NCBI RefSeq assembly: GCF_011043625.1
Contig: NZ_JAAKGT010000001.1
Span: 868,001 to 932,000 of the forward strand
From: Caulobacter sp. 602-2
GTDB taxonomy: Bacteria; Pseudomonadota; Alphaproteobacteria; Caulobacterales; Caulobacteraceae
Direction of reading: 5' to 3'
DNA length: 64,000 nt
A program made the position numbers and the translations under genes. The notes under the pieces were generated by a model. The model made no database searches and had not been told where the DNA came from. It saw nothing but the letters and a program-made list of their open reading frames with translations. Of the stretch, positions 53,141 to 61,809 are shown piece after piece (the first letter of the stretch is position 1; each line of letters begins with the position of its first letter).

Positions 53141-56071
53141 TCAGAACCGCAGGCGAACGCCCGCGCGGTACATCCGGCCGATGGTGTCGTAGAGGTAGGG
53201 GTTGACGCCCGGGCTGACGTTGGTGGTCGGCGCGGCGACGGGATCCTCGTCGAACATGTTGTCGATCTTGAAGTAGGCGGTGACGTTCTGGTTGACGTCG
53301 TAGGTGCCGCCGAGGTCGACGTAGGTCGCCCCCTCCATGTGGTTGTTGTCGATGGTGCGGCGCTGCACGGTCGAGACCGGGCAGTTGGTCTGACACTCGA
53401 TGTATTCGTTGTTGTAGACGCCGTCGCTGATCCAGCGCTGGTAGAGGGTCAGGCTGAAGCGATCCAGCGCCCAGGTCTGGCTGAAGGTGGCCTTCCAGTC
53501 AGGGGTGTTGGACAGGTTCACGCCGGCGCTCTCGACCGGGATCGTGCCGAGCACGCCCGAGGTGGTCTTGAAGCTCATGACGTGGGTGGCCAGGGCCCGG
53601 ATCGACAGCGTGCCCGGCAGGCCCCAGTCTTCCAGGTTCTTGCGGTAGATGGCCTCCAGGTCGACGCCCTTGGTGCGCATGGTGGCCACGTTGAAGGCCT
53701 GCACCCGCACGAAGTTGGTGTTGGGCTGGGTGCTGGTCAGCAGCATGGCCCCGCAGATCTCCTGGTTGCCGGCGACGCACAGGTCGACCAGGTCCTGGGC
53801 GGCCAGCGAGTTGATGGCGCCGTCGACCTTGATGTCGAAATAGTCGGCCGAGAAGCTGAAGCCCGGCAGCCAGGCCGGCTCGGCCAGGACGACGCCGATC
53901 TCGGTGTTGCGGGCCTTTTCGGGACGCAGGTTGCTGTTGCCGACGATCTCCTGGAGGACGTTCACCGCCGTGCCGCGATAGAGGACGGTGGCGTTGGTCA
54001 CCACCGGCGGCGCGAACAGTTCGCCCAGGTTCGGAGCGCGGATGTCGCGCGAGGTCACCGCCCGCAGGCGCAGGCCCTGGACCGGGGTCTTCCAGACGCC
54101 GCCCAGCTTCCAGGTCGTGACGTTGCCCGAGGTGCTGTACTTGGTCTGGCGGACCGCGCCGTTGATGTTGGCCTCGCCGAGGGTCTCCGACTGCAGCACC
54201 GGCACGTTGGCTTCGAGGTAGCCTTCGGTGACGCTGTAGGAGCCGTGACCGCCGTGATAGTTGCCGGCGTACCAGTTGTTGCCCGCCGTGCGCAGCAGCG
54301 GATCGGCCTTGTAGTCGTCGGTGTAGCCGTTGTCGGCCGTCGCGCCGTCGCCGTAGGGGTCGCCGATGGTGCGGTACTTCTCTTCACGCCATTCCAGGCC
54401 GGCGGCGATGGCCACCGGGCCGGCCCACGACTGGAAGGGCTCGCCGGTGACGTTGAACGCGGCGACGGACTCGTTCTGCTTGGAGCGCTGGCGCGGCCCG
54501 TTCTTGGGCATCACATAGGCCAGGGCGGCCGGGTCCTGGGTCACGTTGCCGATGATGTTCAGCGGCACGCAGCCGTTGGCGCGGGCGACCGGGTCGCGGC
54601 AGATCACCGTGCCGTTCGGGCCGGCGATGGCGTCGATGGCGGCGTTGTAGCGCGGCGTCAGGGTGATGTTGTCGACGTCGATGCTGATGCGGTTAACGCC
54701 GTAGGCGTAGTAGGCGTCGTAGGTCCACGACGTGCCGAACAGCTCGCGGCTGCCGTTGGCGCCCAGCACGAAGCGTTCCTGCTCGCGCTTGACGTTGACG
54801 TCGATGGGACCGAAGGCGCCGTTGCTGGTGCCCATCTGGAAGCTGGTGATGTTGTTGTTCACGCAGGCCGTACGGATGGCGGCCGGCACGAACGGGTTCT
54901 CGCACTGGATGGTCAGGCCGGTGCGCTCGGCGCCGACATTGGGCTGGTTGAGCGAGTTCACCTGAGCGAAGTTGGTGGTCAGGTAGATCTCGTCGTCGTC
55001 GCCCCACTTGTAGCTGACGCGGCCGTAGGCGACTTTGCGCTTGAGGCGCGCGGCCAGGGTCGGCGAAGCGCCGATGCCGCCCGACAGGTCGCCGCCGACG
55101 CAGAACGGGGCGAAGCAGCCGGTGACGCCGCCGGCGCCGTTGGGCGTACCGCCCGAACCGTACTGAAACTGATAGGGCGCGCCGCCCGGACCGAACGCGA
55201 TGCCCTGCAGCGGACCGTTCGTGATCAGGCCGTACTTGGCGTACTGGATCTGCTGGGCGCCCTTGATGACGCGGTACTGCGGCAGGCCGTCGGTGGTCGA
55301 GGCCAGCGGACGCACCTGGATGGCGGGGGTCTCGTACCAGTCGCGACCGCCGGCCTGCTGCTCGCCGAAGCCGCCGGCCAGGACGCCGGCCTCGCGGCTG
55401 TATTCGACGCTGCCGGTGACGCGCAGGCGATCATCGAGGAAGGCGTCGCCGAACGCGGCTTGGGCCACGAAGGTGTCGTTGTCGCGATACTTGCTCTCGC
55501 CGCCTTCCAGACGGGCCTTGAAGCCCTCGAAGGTCTTGTCGGTGACGAAGTTGACCACGCCGCCGATGGCGTCCGAGCCGTAGGAGGCCGAGGCGCCGCC
55601 GGTGACCACGTCGACCTGCTTGATCAGCAGTTGCGGGAACTGGCTGACGTCGGAGACGCCGTTGATGTTGGCCGGCGTGACACGCTGGCCGTCGAGCAGG
55701 GTCAGGGTGCGGATGGGGCCAAGGCCGCGCAGGCTGAACGAGCTCAGGCCCTGCATGCCGCTGCTGGTGCTGTTGACGAAGACCGTCTTGCCGGTGCTGC
55801 CCTGCAGGGCCGGCATCTGAACGATGGCCTGGAAGACGTTGGGCTGCGAGGCCTTTTCCAGGTCCTCGGCGGTGACGGTGGTGGTCGGCGTCGGCTGGGT
55901 GAAGCCGCGCGAGGCGATGCGCGAACCGGTGACGACGACTTCGGAGACCGTGGCGTCGGCCTCGGCGGCCTGGGTCTCGGCCTGGCCTACGGCGTGCGCG
56001 ACAGCCCCCCAGGACAGCAGTGCAAGAGCCGAGACCGTGCCGGCATAGGTACGGCGATTCAATTTCAACAA
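53141..56071 (-). CDS. TonB-dependent receptor of the D-amino-acid/amino-sugar locus
   Basis: A 976-residue receptor, the largest of the window. A signal peptide ends near WGAVAHAVG; the TonB box region is TVSEVVVTGSRIASRG. The plug shows SGMQGLSSFSLRGLGPIRTLTLLDGQRVTPANI, VDVVTGGASASYGSDAIGGVVNFVT, the usual arrangement for the large Caulobacter receptors that import oligosaccharides or other complex nutrients. The barrel ends in RMYRAGVRLRF. It leads the leftward group with the GntP permease, DUF1349 protein and GH20 hexosaminidase. A GlcNAc-containing oligosaccharide or N-acyl-D-amino-acid substrate is possible. The promoter region upstream carries a motif shared with the RpiR/RidA promoter. 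Confidence 0.95.
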   Translation of the reverse strand: MLKLNRRTYAGTVSALALLSWGAVAHAVGQAETQAAEADATVSEVVVTGSRIASRGFTQPTPTTTVTAEDLEKASQPNVFQAIVQMPALQGSTGKTVFVNSTSSGMQGLSSFSLRGLGPIRTLTLLDGQRVTPANINGVSDVSQFPQLLIKQVDVVTGGASASYGSDAIGGVVNFVTDKTFEGFKARLEGGESKYRDNDTFVAQAAFGDAFLDDRLRVTGSVEYSREAGVLAGGFGEQQAGGRDWYETPAIQVRPLASTTDGLPQYRVIKGAQQIQYAKYGLITNGPLQGIAFGPGGAPYQFQYGSGGTPNGAGGVTGCFAPFCVGGDLSGGIGASPTLAARLKRKVAYGRVSYKWGDDDEIYLTTNFAQVNSLNQPNVGAERTGLTIQCENPFVPAAIRTACVNNNITSFQMGTSNGAFGPIDVNVKREQERFVLGANGSRELFGTSWTYDAYYAYGVNRISIDVDNITLTPRYNAAIDAIAGPNGTVICRDPVARANGCVPLNIIGNVTQDPAALAYVMPKNGPRQRSKQNESVAAFNVTGEPFQSWAGPVAIAAGLEWREEKYRTIGDPYGDGATADNGYTDDYKADPLLRTAGNNWYAGNYHGGHGSYSVTEGYLEANVPVLQSETLGEANINGAVRQTKYSTSGNVTTWKLGGVWKTPVQGLRLRAVTSRDIRAPNLGELFAPPVVTNATVLYRGTAVNVLQEIVGNSNLRPEKARNTEIGVVLAEPAWLPGFSFSADYFDIKVDGAINSLAAQDLVDLCVAGNQEICGAMLLTSTQPNTNFVRVQAFNVATMRTKGVDLEAIYRKNLEDWGLPGTLSIRALATHVMSFKTTSGVLGTIPVESAGVNLSNTPDWKATFSQTWALDRFSLTLYQRWISDGVYNNEYIECQTNCPVSTVQRRTIDNNHMEGATYVDLGGTYDVNQNVTAYFKIDNMFDEDPVAAPTTNVSPGVNPYLYDTIGRMYRAGVRLRF

Positions 56072-56620
56072 CTTCCAGCCCCCTTGCTCGAGGAGTGCGA
56101 GCCCGGGCGCACTGTTGGCGCTCGCTGAACCCGACTCCAGCTAAGTGTTATTACTTCCCCACTGACGCAGGGATGCTCTTTATGTTTTCGAATGCCGGAC
56201 ACTCATGCACGGATACTGTTGCGAACCGCGCCGACGCCTTCATTTCCCGCCCTGTTCAGGACGCAGGAAGGATTGTCACAGGCCCTATATAACGTCAATC
56301 ACAAAACATTCATTTATGTAGCAATCATAAAACGATTGCCTAAGGAGCCACCCCTGAATCCAAAAATACCTTTTATTTTCAGCGCTCAGAGAGGCGCCCA
56401 CAAATGCGGCGCCGATGAAAGATACGCTTTCCACGCGACGCGAGCAGCCCCATCCACACACGCGGAGCGCATGAGACCGCTATCAAGAGATGGATCAAAT
56501 TCCGATCGCCGTCTTAGGCGATACGCCGCGGCCGCGAAGCATAGGACGACGAAGCCTCCAGAAGAGAGCCGCCCCTCGCCCGCCACTCACCCGCCACGCC
56601 GCCAACAGGCCGTCAGAGGA
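56072..56620. promoter_or_regulatory. Long gene-free region upstream of the TonB receptor, with promoter motifs
   Basis: About 549 bases between the TonB receptor start and the RpiR gene stop. No reading frame on either strand looks coding. From about 56130 to 56370 it is AT-rich and contains an inverted repeat GCAATC-N7-GATTGC (56321-56339). It must hold the promoter and operators of the receptor; some of it may be 5' untranslated leader. Confidence 0.6.
56316..56339. promoter_or_regulatory. Candidate regulator box with inverted repeat GCAATC-N7-GATTGC
   Basis: Overlaps the nine-base motif ATGTAGCAA (56316-56324), found again in inverted form (TTGCTACAT, 57664-57672) in the divergent promoter of the RpiR and RidA genes. 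Both sites lie in AT-rich promoter DNA of one locus that encodes one regulator, so this is a candidate RpiR/SIS operator. By-eye assignment only. Confidence 0.45.
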
Positions 56621-57559
56621 TCAGTCGCCGATCGGCTGCTGCGGCGCGATTCCGTGCAGCCAGGCCACGCTGCCGCGCGCGCGGCGCAGCATCTGGTGGG
56701 CCCGCTCGCCGAGCGAGGCGGCCACCGCATAGGCCAGCCGGTCGATAACGAACAGCTGGGCGAAGCGCATGGGGTTGGGCTGAAACTCTTCGACGCCGGA
56801 CGGCGACAGGCCCACATGCAGGCAGATGTCGGCGTCGCGCCCCAGCGGCGAATCCGCGTCGGTTATGGCGATGCAGACAGCCTTGTAGTGCTTGGCCAGC
56901 TCCATGCTTTCCTGCAGTTCGCGCGGACGGCCGGTGGACGACAGGAACAGCGCCACGTCGCCCGGCGACAGGATCGCGGCCGACATCCGCTGGGCGTAGC
57001 CGTCGGTGAACACCATGGCCGGCACGTCCAGCCGGAACAGGCGGTTGTGGATCTCGCTGGCCAGGGCGGCCGAGCTGCCGCCGATGCCGTAGATCACCAC
57101 GCGCGCGGCCTTGGCGACGGCCAGGGCGGCGGCCTGCAAATCCTTTTCGTTCAAGGTCTCGCGCGTGCGCCCCAGGGCGTCGATGATGGTGTCAAACAGG
57201 CGATCGCCGACCGCGGCGTCAGCCCCCAGGGCGACATGCGGCTCGGGCCGCGCCGGCGCCGGACGGGCCGCGCGCTCACGCTGGTCGGTCACCGCCTGGG
57301 CGTGGGCCAGCTCCTGGATCAGGCGGAACTTCAGGTCCTTGAAGCCCTCGCAGCCGACAGTGCGGCAGAAACGCAGGACCGTCGGCTCGCTGACTCCCAG
57401 GTCGGTGGCGACCGACTTGACGCTGGCGCGGACGAACTCGTGCGGCGACTTCAGGATCAGCTTGGCGATCTTGAGATCCGACCGCGTCATCGCCTCCATC
57501 ATCGCCTCGATGCGCGGAAGGATGTCACCGTCGTCGACGGCGCTTTCAGACTGACTCAT
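56621..57559 (-). CDS. RpiR/HexR-family regulator (HTH plus SIS domain)
   Basis: A 312-residue transcription factor with an N-terminal HTH_6 domain (VATDLGVSEPTVLRFCRTVGCEGFKDLKFRL, where the recognition helix is SEPTVLRFCRTVG) and a C-terminal SIS sugar-isomerase domain (VVIYGIGGSSAALASEIHNRL and FLSSTGRPRELQESMELAKHYK). SIS domains bind phosphosugars, so the natural effector could be a sugar phosphate from an amino sugar. It is divergent from ridA over 183 bases and sits between the two arms of the locus, so it probably regulates both. MurR (N-acetylmuramic acid) and HexR are family members. Confidence 0.9.
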   Translation of the reverse strand: MSQSESAVDDGDILPRIEAMMEAMTRSDLKIAKLILKSPHEFVRASVKSVATDLGVSEPTVLRFCRTVGCEGFKDLKFRLIQELAHAQAVTDQRERAARPAPARPEPHVALGADAAVGDRLFDTIIDALGRTRETLNEKDLQAAALAVAKAARVVIYGIGGSSAALASEIHNRLFRLDVPAMVFTDGYAQRMSAAILSPGDVALFLSSTGRPRELQESMELAKHYKAVCIAITDADSPLGRDADICLHVGLSPSGVEEFQPNPMRFAQLFVIDRLAYAVAASLGERAHQMLRRARGSVAWLHGIAPQQPIGD

Positions 57560-57742
57560 CCCCCGATCCCTTCACCAGACAACGCTCGCCCGACGACAGA
57601 TACCGACAACGATGTCGCGCCGCAATCAAGGCCGAGCCCTCACCAACATCAAGAATGATAGTTTTGCTACATTTTCGTTGACACGATTACATCCGACGTG
57701 GCTCCTGAAGGTCGGAACTCGACCTTGAGTCAGGAGAATTTC
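57560..57742. promoter_or_regulatory. Divergent promoter between the RpiR gene and ridA
   Basis: About 183 bases containing the motif TTGCTACAT (57664-57672), inverse of ATGTAGCAA found upstream of the TonB receptor. The AT-rich stretch 57645-57690 is the likely promoter. The ridA start is set at GTG 57743 by the strong AGGAGAA four bases away; an ATG at 57698 would lie too far upstream of it. Confidence 0.5.
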
Positions 57743-58132
57743 GTGTCCATCCAACGCATCGGCGCGGCCACCACGGGCACCGGCGGCAACGCCCTGCCCT
57801 TCTGCCAGGCCACGGTCGCCAACGGCTTCGTCTTCGTCTCGGGCCAGGTGCCGATGGACGAGAACGGCGTACTGGTCGACGGCGGCGTCGTGCCCCAGAC
57901 CCACAAGGTCATCGAGAACATCGTCGGCATCCTGGCCAAGACCGGCTGCACCCTGAAGGATGTGGTCAAGGCCAATGTCTGGCTGGACGACGCCCGCGAC
58001 TTCCACGCCTTCAACCGCGTCTACAACAGCTATTTCGGCGACGCCCTGCCCGCTCGCGCCTGCGTGCAGTCGCCGATGATGGTCGACTGCAAGGTCGAGA
58101 TCGAGGTCATCGCCCTGGTTCCGCAGGCCTGA
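57743..58132 (+). CDS. ridA: RidA-family enamine/imine deaminase
   Basis: A 129-residue protein of the RidA/YjgF family. GTG 57743 is preferred because AGGAGAA lies just upstream; a longer reading from ATG 57698 adds an atypical tail. Family stretches are FVFVSGQVPMDENGVLV, THKVIENIVGILAKTGCTLKDVVKANVWL and ARACVQSPMMVDCKVEIEVIAL, with the conserved arginine in PARACV that binds the carboxylate of the imine. It hydrolyses reactive 2-aminoacrylate-type imines made by PLP dehydratases, which fits its place immediately before a PLP deaminase gene (six bases apart). Confidence 0.9.
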   Translation: MSIQRIGAATTGTGGNALPFCQATVANGFVFVSGQVPMDENGVLVDGGVVPQTHKVIENIVGILAKTGCTLKDVVKANVWLDDARDFHAFNRVYNSYFGDALPARACVQSPMMVDCKVEIEVIALVPQA

Positions 58133-58137
58133 CGCCG

Positions 58138-59421
58138 ATGATGTCGCCCGCCGATCTCGACACGCTGGTCCTCGCGCCCGGAACCAAGGCCGTCCCGCTG
58201 GACGGCTCGGTGCGCACGCTGGGCGACCTGGCCGGTCGCGGCCTGTCGCTGCTCGGCGGCGACATCCCGATGCCGGCCGCGGTGCTGAAACGCCCCGCGA
58301 TCGACAACAACCTGGCCGTCATGCAGGCCTATGTCGACGCGGCGGGCGCCAAGCTGGCCCCGCACGCCAAGACCACGATGTGCCCGCAACTGCTGGCGCG
58401 CCAGATCGACGGCGGCGCCTGGGGCCTGACGGCGGCGACCATGACCCAGCTGAAGCTGTGCCACCAGATCGGCGCCCCGCGCCTGATCCTGGCCAACCAG
58501 TTGGTCGGCCGCGCCGAGATCGAATGCCTTCGCGACCTGACGACCCAGGCGCCCGACCGGCCGGTCTACGTGCTGGTCGACGGCGAGGCCGGCGTGCGGG
58601 CGATCTCCGACATCTTCGCCGCCGCGCCCGAGGCGCCGCCCGCCCGACTGCTGATCGAACTGGGCATGGCCGACGGCCGCTGCGGCGTGCGTTCGGCCAG
58701 CGAGGGCCTGGCGCTGGGCCGGCTGGTTCATGCCCTCCCCGGCGTCGAACTGCACGGCGTCGAGGGCTATGAGGGCCTGGTCTTCAGCGACCACGCCGTG
58801 CGCGACGCCACCGAGGTGGACGCCTATCTCGACGGCCTGATCGGCCTGCACCACGCCCTGCGCGCCGAAAGCCTCTATGCGGTGGGCGAGGTGGTGCTGA
58901 CCGCCGGCGGCTCGGCCTATTACGACCTCGTGGCCCGGGCCCTGGCCGGCGAGGCGCCGGGCGCGGAGATCGTGCTGCGCAGCGGCTGCTACGTCACCCA
59001 CGACAGCGGCTTCTATCGCGAGCTGCTGAGCCGCATGGACGCCCGCGAAGCCGTCGGCGCCCCGCCGCGCCTGCGGCCGGCGCTGGAGGTCTGGACCCGG
59101 GTGATCTCGCGTCCGCAGCCGGACATGGCCATCGTCATGATGGGCAAGCGCGACGTCTCGTTCGACATCCACCTGCCGACGGCCCGCCGCTGGTTCCGTC
59201 TCGGCCTGCACGACGCCGCGCAGGCCGTCGACGGGATCGTCACCGCCAAGCTGGCCGACCAGCACGGCTTCCTCACGATCGCCCCCGACGCCGACCTGGC
59301 CGTCGGCGACCTGCTGGGCTTCGAGATCTCCCACCCCTGCACGACCTTCGACAAGTGGTCGGTGCTGCTGGAGGTCGACGAGGCCTACGGCGTGCTGGGC
59401 GGCCTGAAGACCTTTTTCTGA
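58138..59421 (+). CDS. Fold-type III PLP D-amino-acid deaminase/aldolase (DSD/D-threonine aldolase group)
   Basis: A 427-residue pyridoxal-phosphate enzyme of the alanine-racemase fold, in the group that includes D-serine dehydratase, D-threonine aldolase and D-threo-3-hydroxyaspartate dehydratase. The lysine that binds PLP is K78 in LAPHAKTTMCPQLL, where the family has PHxKT. The metal site near the end is H399/C401 in EISHPCTTFDKW, as in D-serine dehydratases. It would convert a beta-hydroxy D-amino acid to a 2-oxo acid and ammonia or to glycine and aldehyde. RidA just upstream would clear the imine. Substrate cannot be fixed. Confidence 0.88.
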   Translation: MMSPADLDTLVLAPGTKAVPLDGSVRTLGDLAGRGLSLLGGDIPMPAAVLKRPAIDNNLAVMQAYVDAAGAKLAPHAKTTMCPQLLARQIDGGAWGLTAATMTQLKLCHQIGAPRLILANQLVGRAEIECLRDLTTQAPDRPVYVLVDGEAGVRAISDIFAAAPEAPPARLLIELGMADGRCGVRSASEGLALGRLVHALPGVELHGVEGYEGLVFSDHAVRDATEVDAYLDGLIGLHHALRAESLYAVGEVVLTAGGSAYYDLVARALAGEAPGAEIVLRSGCYVTHDSGFYRELLSRMDAREAVGAPPRLRPALEVWTRVISRPQPDMAIVMMGKRDVSFDIHLPTARRWFRLGLHDAAQAVDGIVTAKLADQHGFLTIAPDADLAVGDLLGFEISHPCTTFDKWSVLLEVDEAYGVLGGLKTFF

Positions 59422-60906
59422 GTGACCCGTCCCTTGAGCAGCCCGACCCACGACATGGCAAGCGCCCTCCCCGCCGCCGACATCGTCCTCAAGGGCGGCA
59501 CGGTCATCGACGGTAGCGGCGGCCCGGCGTTCGTCGCCGACGTCGCCCTGGCCGGCGACATGATCGTCGCCGTCAGCCCGTCCCTGCCGGTGGGCGGCGC
59601 CCGGGCGATCGACGTCTCGGGCCTGGTGGTGGCGCCCGGCTTCATCGACGTGCACACCCACGACGACCTCGTCTGCATCACCCAGCCCGACATGCTGCCC
59701 AAGATCAGCCAGGGCGTGACGACGGTGATCGCCGGCAATTGCGGGATCTCGGCGCCGATGCTGCGCTTCGACGAGGCCGTGGCCGAGCCGTTCAACCTGC
59801 TGGGCGCGCGCGAGGACTTCGCCTACGCCGCCTTCGCCGACTATCGCCGGGCAATCGAGGCGGCCTGCCCGCGCATCAACGTGGCCGCGCTGGTCGGGCA
59901 TTCGACCCTGCGCGTGCTGTGCATGGACGACCTGGAACGCCCCGCCACGGCGGCCGAGCGCGAGGCGATGGACGCCCTGCTGCGCGACGCCCTGTCGGAG
60001 GGCGCGCTGGGCATGAGCTCGGGGGTGTTCTACGCCCCGGCCTGGGCGGCCGACATGGAAGAGCTGCAGGCCCTGGCGCGCACCGTCGCGCAGGCCGGCG
60101 GCGTCTATACCGCCCACATCCGCGACGAGCGCGAAGGCATCATCGAAGCCCTGAAGGAGGCCTTCGCCGTGGCCGCGCCCAGCGGCGCGCCGCTGATCCT
60201 GTCGCACCACAAGTGTGCCGGCGTGCGCAACTGGGGCCGCGCGGCCGAGACCCTGGGCCTGATCGACCAGACCCGCCAGAGCCAGCCGGTGCACCTGGAC
60301 TGCTATCCCTACACGGCCGGCTCGACGATCATCCGGCCGGACCTGGCCGACGGCGAGGTCGAGATCCTGGTCAACTGGTCCGAGCCGCATCCGGAAATGG
60401 CCGGCCGCACCCTGGCGGCGATCGCCGCCGAATGGGGTCTGTCGCAGCCGCAGGCGGCCGAGCGGCTGATGCCCGGCGGCGCCAGCTACTTCCAGATGGC
60501 CGAGGCCGACATGCGCTCGATCCTGGCCCATCCGTGCTGCATGGTCGGCTCGGACGGCCTGCCGCACGACAAGCGTCCGCATCCGCGCCTGTGGGGCGCC
60601 TTCCCGCGCGTGCTGGGCCACTACGCCCGCGACGAGAAGCTGATCAGCCTGGAGGCGGCGGTGCACAAGATGACGGGCCTGGCCGCCGACACCTTCCGCC
60701 TAGCGGGACGCGGCCGGGTGGTCGTGGGCATGAAGGCCGACCTGACGGTCTTCGACGCCGAGACGATCATCGACCAGGCCACCTACGAGGCCCCCACGCG
60801 CCCGGCCAGGGGGGTCGAGCACGTCTTCGTCAACGGCGCCCTGGCCTGGAGCGACGGCGACGTCGTGGGCGAGCGCGCCGGCCGCTTCCTGCGCTCGGCC
60901 GCCTGA
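59422..60906 (+). CDS. N-acyl-D-amino-acid deacylase (D-aminoacylase)
   Basis: A 494-residue amidohydrolase that removes the acyl group from N-acyl-D-amino acids. The GTG start at 59422 is used because it follows the stop of the preceding gene by one base; ATG 59455 (MASALP) is an alternative. Conserved metal ligands are H78 and H80 in GFIDVHTHDD, the bridging cysteine C107 in VIAGNCGIS, histidines in HIRDER and SHHKCAGVRN, and the C-terminal SDGLPHDKRPHPRLWG motif. The product D-amino acid could be passed to the deaminase next door. It completes a pathway from N-acyl D-compound to oxo acid. Confidence 0.93.
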   Translation: MTRPLSSPTHDMASALPAADIVLKGGTVIDGSGGPAFVADVALAGDMIVAVSPSLPVGGARAIDVSGLVVAPGFIDVHTHDDLVCITQPDMLPKISQGVTTVIAGNCGISAPMLRFDEAVAEPFNLLGAREDFAYAAFADYRRAIEAACPRINVAALVGHSTLRVLCMDDLERPATAAEREAMDALLRDALSEGALGMSSGVFYAPAWAADMEELQALARTVAQAGGVYTAHIRDEREGIIEALKEAFAVAAPSGAPLILSHHKCAGVRNWGRAAETLGLIDQTRQSQPVHLDCYPYTAGSTIIRPDLADGEVEILVNWSEPHPEMAGRTLAAIAAEWGLSQPQAAERLMPGGASYFQMAEADMRSILAHPCCMVGSDGLPHDKRPHPRLWGAFPRVLGHYARDEKLISLEAAVHKMTGLAADTFRLAGRGRVVVGMKADLTVFDAETIIDQATYEAPTRPARGVEHVFVNGALAWSDGDVVGERAGRFLRSAA

Positions 60907-60924
60907 TCACTCCAGCCTTACGCC

Positions 60925-61809
60925 TCAGCGCGCGGTGTCGTGCTTGTCGCGCCGACGCACGCCCATCAGCAGGCGCGCCTCGAGCCGCCTGCGCAGGGCC
61001 GCGTAGTAGGCGCTGAGGAAGTCGTAGTCGTCCTCCTCGGGCAGGCGGGTCCAGCCCACCTTGCCGGCGATGCGGTCTGCCACCGCGCGCATGGTCTTGC
61101 GGTCGCGCTGACGCAGCACGTCTTCCAGCACATGCAGCTCTTTGGCGCCGTAGGCGTCGATCTGCTCCAGGGTGAAGGCGTAGCGCTGCAGGCGCTCGGC
61201 CCCCTCGTCGGCCATGTCGCGCATCAGCTTGCGCTTGGGCGCGCGGACGACCCAGGTGCCGCCGATCAGGTCGCCGGCCCGCAGGCGGTCCTTGTTGAAC
61301 AGCGGGAACAGCACGAAGACCGCCGCCCAGGTGATCCCCAGCAGGTACATCCATCCTTCGATCCCGCCCTCGCCCATGGTCGGGGCGAACAGCATGCTGA
61401 TCGGGATAAAGACCTCGAGCTCGCGCATGGCGTTGCGGGCGAAGATCGCGCCGGGCCGTAGGCGGCCGCCGTCGCGCGCCGCGACGCGAATGCCCATGAC
61501 CCGCTTGCCCGGCGTGGCGGCCGCGGCGCTGAGCTCGAAGCCGACGAAGTAGAAGTTGCGCAGCAGGAAGAAGCCAAGCAGCCACAGCACGGCGATCACC
61601 TCGCCGCCCTTCAGGCCTGCCGCGGCCAGGGCTCCGATGCCGAGGATGGCGATCAGGATCGAGGCGACGGTCAGCACGGCGAACATGATCGCCGCGTCCA
61701 GCAGGAAGGCGCCGGCCCGCTGGCTGGCGTCGGCCAGCTGCAGCCGCAGGTCCACGCCCTCGGGCGTGACAAAGGGCCGGGTCAGCTTCAGCGTGGCGGC
61801 GTCGCTCAT
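60925..61809 (-). CDS. RDD-family membrane protein
   Basis: A 294-residue protein with an RDD domain near the N-terminus (RAGAFLLDAAIMFAVLTVASIL, the Arg and Asp being the domain hallmarks) and further hydrophobic helices, then a cytoplasmic tail ending in RRRLEARLLMGVRRRDKHDTAR. The stretch ATPGKRVMGIRVAARDGG is a typical RDD element. It overlaps the SpoIIM gene by four bases (start 61809). Operons with RDD, SpoIIM and DUF58 genes are common in alphaproteobacteria and are often next to a MoxR ATPase gene; the function of these systems is not settled. It is the last gene of that operon. Confidence 0.88.
   Translation of the reverse strand: MSDAATLKLTRPFVTPEGVDLRLQLADASQRAGAFLLDAAIMFAVLTVASILIAILGIGALAAAGLKGGEVIAVLWLLGFFLLRNFYFVGFELSAAAATPGKRVMGIRVAARDGGRLRPGAIFARNAMRELEVFIPISMLFAPTMGEGGIEGWMYLLGITWAAVFVLFPLFNKDRLRAGDLIGGTWVVRAPKRKLMRDMADEGAERLQRYAFTLEQIDAYGAKELHVLEDVLRQRDRKTMRAVADRIAGKVGWTRLPEEDDYDFLSAYYAALRRRLEARLLMGVRRRDKHDTAR

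Noticed and set aside
53339..56128. Long + strand open frame over the largest TonB receptor
   Set aside because: Antisense shadow of a receptor with full signal peptide, plug and barrel features.
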